A stretch of 54,220 nt of DNA from positions 1 through 54,220 of the forward strand of contig CAJTTB010000019.1 of the NCBI GenBank assembly GCA_910579175.1. Direction: 5' to 3'. Under the pieces are notes generated by a model, which saw only the letters and a list, made by a program, of their open reading frames with translations, had not been told where the DNA came from and ran no database searches. The stretch comes from an uncultured Oscillospiraceae bacterium (GTDB lineage: Bacteria; Bacillota; Clostridia; Oscillospirales; Ruminococcaceae). Of this stretch, positions 50,582 through 54,220 are shown one piece after another. Every line of letters starts with the position of its first letter. Positions within the stretch are counted from its first letter, which is position 1. A program made the translations under genes and the position numbers.

Positions 50582-51460
50582 ATGGAAGTAACATTGAGAA
50601 ACACGTCTGCAGTAGCGGTAATTGATACCAAGGGAGCAGAACTAAAATCTTTTCAGGACGGCTTTGGAACGGAATATATGTGGCAAGCGGATCCAAAATA
50701 TTGGGGAAGAACCTCCCCTGTACTGTTTCCAATCGTTGGAAACTTGAGAAATAATCGAACCATCATTCAAAACAAAGAATATGAGATTCCAAAACATGGA
50801 TTGTTGAGAGATGCAGAATTTCGTCTATTATATCACAGTGATGAAAAAGCCATTTTTTCTTACATCGCTACAGAGGAGACAAAAGCACACTACCCATTTG
50901 ATTTTCAGTTACAGATGACTTATTCTCTAGATGGCTGTGATTTGGAAGTAAAATATGATGTGTTTAATCTGGGCAAAACAGAAATGCCATTTTGTTTGGG
51001 TGCACATCCCGCATTCAACATTCCTGTTACAACAGAAGATACATTTGACCAATATTATATTCGTTTTGATAAAGAAATGACCACTGCGACACCAGTTTAT
51101 GATTTGGAACAGTTACATTGGATCAATGATAAGCGCATTACCCGTCTAGAAAATACCGACAGCATGAAACTGGATTATGATTTGTTTGAAGAAGCAATTT
51201 TCTTTGATGAGTTTGAACCATCTACTGTAACGATTTCTAGTCAGTTGACTGGCAGAGGCGTCAAAGTGGATATGGTAGGATTTCCAACGGTTGCGTTCTG
51301 GACACCAGCAAATAAACAAGCTCCATTTTTATGTGTAGAACCATGGTGTGGCTCAGCGGTATATGATACCGAAGATGATGAATTTTTACATAAAAGAGAT
51401 GTACAAATCTTATCACCTGATGAAAAAAAGAGCTTTTGTATGACAATTCATATGTTATAA
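50582..51460 (+). CDS. Aldose 1-epimerase family protein (LacX-like)
   Basis: 292 residues. The start ATG is 22 nt after the previous stop, with AAAGAGATGAGG upstream. Features of the GalM/LacX beta-sandwich: GAELKSF near 18, the WGRTSPVLFPIVGNLRNN substrate-contact block near 40-57, KHGLLRDAEF near 74-83 (histidine), GAHPAFNIP near 141-149 (catalytic His) and FLCVEPWCG near 250-258 (catalytic Glu). It belongs to the short LacX-like branch whose sugar substrate is uncertain; mutarotation of a hexose is the family activity. It may be co-transcribed with the activase pair, though no functional link is evident. Confidence 0.9.
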   Translation: MEVTLRNTSAVAVIDTKGAELKSFQDGFGTEYMWQADPKYWGRTSPVLFPIVGNLRNNRTIIQNKEYEIPKHGLLRDAEFRLLYHSDEKAIFSYIATEETKAHYPFDFQLQMTYSLDGCDLEVKYDVFNLGKTEMPFCLGAHPAFNIPVTTEDTFDQYYIRFDKEMTTATPVYDLEQLHWINDKRITRLENTDSMKLDYDLFEEAIFFDEFEPSTVTISSQLTGRGVKVDMVGFPTVAFWTPANKQAPFLCVEPWCGSAVYDTEDDEFLHKRDVQILSPDEKKSFCMTIHML

Positions 51461-51472
51461 TTTATCAATATA

Positions 51473-51513
51473 CCCCCAATTTACAAATATAAATTGGGGG
51501 ATTTGTATTTTTT
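51473..51513 (+). terminator. Intrinsic terminator of the activase-epimerase operon
   Basis: CCCCCAATTT (51473-51482) pairs with AAATTGGGGG (51491-51500); the tail ATTTGTATTTTTTG is T-rich. Confidence 0.85.
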
Positions 51514-51608
51514 GACGAATATTTAATTTGTATTTTGTATAAATTGTTATGCAAATAAATTTGCAAAAGGAATTTAGATATGATAAACTTAAAAGTACAG
51601 AAATAGCA

Positions 51609-51710
51609 TAAAAAAATAATATGGATTAAGAATATGCTTGTGTATACAAAAATGACGAAATATTTTTTGTTACTTGCCAATTCGTCTGATGAATATCAGC
51701 AACTTGTAAG
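51609..51710. repeat. Modular palindromic repeat element, copy C (diverged)
   Basis: It follows the same order as the right-edge copies: an ATAAAAAA-type linker, ATATGCTTGTGTATACAAAAA (a diverged GTGCTTACACGCAC module), then ATATTTTTTGTTACT (identical core linker) and a palindromic module with CTGAT-GAAT-ATCAG inside TTAC...GTAA ends. More mutated than the other copies. It lies in the leader region of the rhamnosidase gene. Confidence 0.6.
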
Positions 51711-51807
51711 AGAAAATAAATAAAGAGAAAAAATAGCTATCCTGCGGATGATATGAAATGGATAATCAGGTATCAAAAAAGACTTAAGATGTTAAGGAGA
51801 AATGAGA

Positions 51808-53976
51808 ATGAATTCAATACCTTTTGGAAACTGGATTATTTCCAGTACAGATTTTGGTGATGTATGTCCTGTATTTAAAAAAGATTTTGAAACAAATAAA
51901 AAAATAAAAAAAGCAGATTTGTGTGTTACAGCCTTGGGACTTTATGAGGTATATATCAATGGCAGCCGGGTGGGGAATCAAGTTTTTACACCTGGTTGGA
52001 CATCTTACCAAAAACGGTTGCAGTATCAGCGATATGATGTTACAGAATTGTTGCAGGATATTAATGAGCTTGTAATTTTAGCGGGAAAAGGTTGGTGTGT
52101 AGGTGAACTTGCTTGGAATGGAAATCATGGCATTTGGAATGATGTTATTTCTGTGATAGCAGTGCTGCATATTCAATATACAGATGATACTCGTGAATCC
52201 ATTGTGACAGATAAAGACTGGCAGGTGGCAAAAAGCCCTGTTTTATATAGTGAACTTTATCATGGAGAAACTTATGACAGCAATGTGACAGAGTTTGATT
52301 GGCAACCCGCTGCTTTATACGAGCATGATAAGAGCAGCTTGATAGAACAAGAAGGTGAGCCAATTGTTGAGCAGGACCGACTTCATGCAGTGGAGTTGAT
52401 TCAAACACCAAAAGGAGAAACTGTAATTGACTTTGGACAGAATTTAACAGGTTATGTTGAAGTAAAATTGAAAGCTCCAAAAGGTGCGCAGGCAAAAATT
52501 TATCATGCTGAAGTCTTGGATAAAGATGGAAATTTCTATACAGAGAATTTGAGAACGGCAAAACAACAGGTGACCATTATCTGTAATGGCGAAGAGATGA
52601 CCTATAAACCACATTTTAGTTTTCAGGGATTCCGCTATATTCGTTTAGAGGATTGGCCAGAAGAAGTGGATTTACAAAACTTTACCGCAGTTGTGGTACA
52701 TTCTAAATTAAAACGCACAGGTCATTTTGAATGTTCTGAGCCTTTGGTCAATCAGTTGTATCAAAATATTATTTGGGGTCAAAAGGGAAACTTTTTAGAT
52801 GTTCCGACCGATTGCCCACAGCGCAATGAGCGTCTTGGTTGGACTGGAGATGCACAAGTTTTTGTGCGTGCTGCAAGTTATAATTTTGATGTCAATCGCT
52901 TTTTTACTAAATGGTTACATGATTTAAAGGCAGACCAATTTGAAGATGGCGGCGTACCTGCGGTGATTCCAAATGTGTTGGGTAAGGAAGGCGCAAACTC
53001 TGCCGCATGGGGAGATGCAGCAGTTATTTGCCCTTGGCAGTTATATTTGTCTTATGGCAATCAGACCATTTTAGAGCAACAATTTGAAAGTATGAAAAAT
53101 TGGATAGAATACATTCGCGCTCAGGGAGAAAATGAATTTTTATGGAATACTGGAGAACATTATGCAGATTGGCTTGGACTAGATGGACAAGCTGGTAGTT
53201 GTAAAGGGGCTACAGATGAAGGATTGATTGCAACTGCTTATTTTGCTTATTCCACTTCTCTATTCATCAAAGCGGGAACTGCCTTACAACGTGATATGAG
53301 CTCTTATGAACGCTTATATCAAAATATTGTCAAGGCATTTCGTGAAACTTATATCAAGGATGGAAAGATGACCTCTCAGACACAAACAGCTCATGTATTG
53401 GCACTTTATTTTGATTTATGTGAAAATCGGGTTGCAATTGCAAAGGATTTAGTTGAGTTGATTCATCAAAATAAGGATAAATTGACAACTGGTTTTGTAG
53501 GCACTCCTTATTTGTTACATGTGTTATCTGATAATGGTTATGCAGAGTTGGCATATACATTGTTATTGCAACAAGAATTTCCTTCTTGGTTATATTCTGT
53601 TAAAATGGGAGCAACTACAATTTGGGAACATTGGGATGGAATTCGCCCAGATAGAAGTATGTGGAGCGCTGATATGAATTCCTTTAACCATTATGCTTAT
53701 GGTGCAGTTGCAGATTGGATGTATGGAGTGATGGCAGGTATTAAGCCTGGTAAACCTGGTTATGAACACATTATTATCCAACCGATTACCGATAAGAGAT
53801 TGAGCTATGTAAAGGCTTCTTTAGATGTGAAGTATGGTACCATTGTTTCTTCTTGGAGAAGGGAGAATGGAAAAACGGTTTATAGTGTTGAAATTCCTGA
53901 AAATTGTACTGCTGAAATTAAATTGGGCAATCAAACCTATGAAGTACATGGTGGAAAACACAGTTATAGAATCTAA
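51808..53976 (+). CDS. Alpha-L-rhamnosidase (GH78)
   Basis: 722 residues. The ATG at 51808 is preferred to the one at 51802 because AAGGAG at 51794-51799 then has 8-nt spacing. An N-terminal rhamnosidase beta-domain (LGLYEVYINGSRVGNQVFTPGWTSY about 45-70) and a second beta domain (about 180-305) precede the (alpha/alpha)6 barrel (about 310-640). The GH78 signature DVPTDCPQRNERLGWTGDAQVF (about 331-352) holds the conserved acidic residues; WEHWDG near 608 is also typical. A C-terminal beta domain ends the protein. No signal peptide: it cleaves rhamnosyl residues from imported oligosaccharides or plant glycosides in the cytoplasm. It is shorter than many GH78 enzymes (850-1000), lacking an extra carbohydrate-binding module. 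Confidence 0.94.
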   Translation: MNSIPFGNWIISSTDFGDVCPVFKKDFETNKKIKKADLCVTALGLYEVYINGSRVGNQVFTPGWTSYQKRLQYQRYDVTELLQDINELVILAGKGWCVGELAWNGNHGIWNDVISVIAVLHIQYTDDTRESIVTDKDWQVAKSPVLYSELYHGETYDSNVTEFDWQPAALYEHDKSSLIEQEGEPIVEQDRLHAVELIQTPKGETVIDFGQNLTGYVEVKLKAPKGAQAKIYHAEVLDKDGNFYTENLRTAKQQVTIICNGEEMTYKPHFSFQGFRYIRLEDWPEEVDLQNFTAVVVHSKLKRTGHFECSEPLVNQLYQNIIWGQKGNFLDVPTDCPQRNERLGWTGDAQVFVRAASYNFDVNRFFTKWLHDLKADQFEDGGVPAVIPNVLGKEGANSAAWGDAAVICPWQLYLSYGNQTILEQQFESMKNWIEYIRAQGENEFLWNTGEHYADWLGLDGQAGSCKGATDEGLIATAYFAYSTSLFIKAGTALQRDMSSYERLYQNIVKAFRETYIKDGKMTSQTQTAHVLALYFDLCENRVAIAKDLVELIHQNKDKLTTGFVGTPYLLHVLSDNGYAELAYTLLLQQEFPSWLYSVKMGATTIWEHWDGIRPDRSMWSADMNSFNHYAYGAVADWMYGVMAGIKPGKPGYEHIIIQPITDKRLSYVKASLDVKYGTIVSSWRRENGKTVYSVEIPENCTAEIKLGNQTYEVHGGKHSYRI

Positions 53977-53998
53977 GTTTTTGTGATATCAATGATTT

Positions 53999-54042
53999 AA
54001 AAATAGCCAATTATGTCAAAGTGACATGCTTGGCTATTTTAT
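53999..54042 (+). terminator. Intrinsic terminator of the rhamnosidase gene
   Basis: AAATAGCCAA (54001-54010) pairs with TTGGCTATTT (54030-54039). An inner ATGTCA/TGACAT hairpin extends the structure, and a TTTTAT tail follows. Confidence 0.75.
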
Positions 54043-54060
54043 ATCATAAGGGAGTTATTT

Positions 54061-54220
54061 TTAATATAAAAAATAGTATTAATTAAAAATGTGCTTACAC
54101 GCACAAAAAACAAAGAATATTTTTTGTTACTCGCTGATACGCCTGACTAACGTCAGCGGCTCGTAATAAAAAATAGTATTAATTAAAAATGTGCTTACAC
54201 GCACAAAAAACAAAGAATAT
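54061..54220. repeat. 100-bp tandem repeat of modular palindromic elements, copy D, continuing past the window
   Basis: Positions 54066-54120 are identical to 54166-54220 (55 of 55 nt, period exactly 100). The unit contains a linker ATAAAAAATAGTATT, a hairpin GTGC-TTACAC-GCAC, the linker ATATTTTTTGTTAC, and a palindromic module around GCCTGAC-TAAC-GTCAGCGGC (about 54130-54160). The second unit is cut off by the window end, so the array may be longer. It belongs to the same family as copies A to C. Confidence 0.85.

Larger units (their letters stand above)
51461..51807. other. 347-nt gap before the rhamnosidase gene
   Basis: Contains a terminator (51473-51513), a 16-bp dyad TGCAAAT-AA-ATTTGCA (51550-51565) that could be an operator for the rhamnosidase gene, and repeat copy C (51609-51710). 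No convincing sigma-A promoter was found, and no ORF with a proper start. Confidence 0.45.

Noticed and set aside
51550..51565. Dyad TGCAAAT-AA-ATTTGCA as a definite rhamnosidase operator
   Set aside because: AT-rich, and no promoter with acceptable spacing could be placed next to it; kept only as a remark.

Overview
The window is a low-GC, gene-dense stretch of a Firmicutes chromosome. It most likely comes from a spore-forming, strictly anaerobic gut member of the Clostridia (an Oscillospirales/Ruminococcaceae-like organism is my best guess). The grounds are: spoVAC-spoVAD-spoVAE; pyruvate formate-lyase with its activase; a flavodiiron (FprA-type) flavoprotein; a two-subunit transketolase; RNase J and GdpP; sigma-A-like promoters (TTGACA-like, 16-18 nt, TATAAT-like); AGGAGG-type ribosome binding sites; and frequent TTG/GTG starts. 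I see no tRNA, rRNA operon, CRISPR array, transposase or phage gene.

Layout. 1-1365: 3' part of an ABC exporter. 1.4-4.5 kb: a small membrane protein (minus) and a PhnP-like metallo-hydrolase fused to an ADP-ribosylglycohydrolase (plus). 4.5-10.7 kb (all minus): fprA, the RNase P RNA gene, and an operon of a 36-residue membrane peptide, lacZ (GH2), a sirtuin and an ArsC/Spx-like protein. 11.0-12.9 kb: spoVACDE. 13.3-23.6 kb: the housekeeping run RNase J, gdpP, rplI, dnaB, tilS, hpt, ftsH. 23.8-30.2 kb: a SIMPL-domain lipoprotein, carB without carA, a dCMP deaminase (minus) and rsmA. 30.4-32.7 kb: two paralogous lipoproteins and a HemW-like radical SAM protein. 32.7-35.9 kb: pflB and pflA behind a strong promoter that abuts a perfect palindrome. 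35.9-40.0 kb: a region-4-like HTH protein, a candidate small RNA, a TetR regulator and a PAS-GGDEF diguanylate cyclase. 40.2-44.7 kb: a zinc-dependent phospholipase C-like protein (minus), a UMF1-type MFS transporter and split transketolase. 44.9-50.6 kb: a membrane protein like a catalytically dead SipW signal peptidase (minus), then a two-gene acyl-CoA dehydratase activase system. 50.6-54.0 kb: an aldose-1-epimerase-like protein and a GH78 alpha-L-rhamnosidase.

How it fits together. The metabolic genes describe a fermenter: plant or host glycan monomers are released by LacZ and GH78, sugars are interconverted by the epimerase and transketolase, pyruvate is split by PFL, and oxygen or NO is scavenged by the flavodiiron protein. 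Two second-messenger enzymes are present: GdpP (c-di-AMP breakdown) and a GGDEF protein with an intact I-site (c-di-GMP synthesis).

Most notable: (1) the PhnP-like/ADP-ribosylglycohydrolase fusion a few kb from a sirtuin, suggesting ADP-ribose or ribosyl-cyclic-phosphate chemistry; (2) a family of modular palindromic repeats at four intergenic sites, the last turning into an exact 100-bp tandem array that runs off the right edge; (3) a signal-peptidase-like membrane protein lacking the catalytic serine motif; (4) a promoter-terminator pair enclosing about 137 nt with no substantial ORF (candidate sRNA). All functional statements rest on reading motifs by eye; no database search was run.
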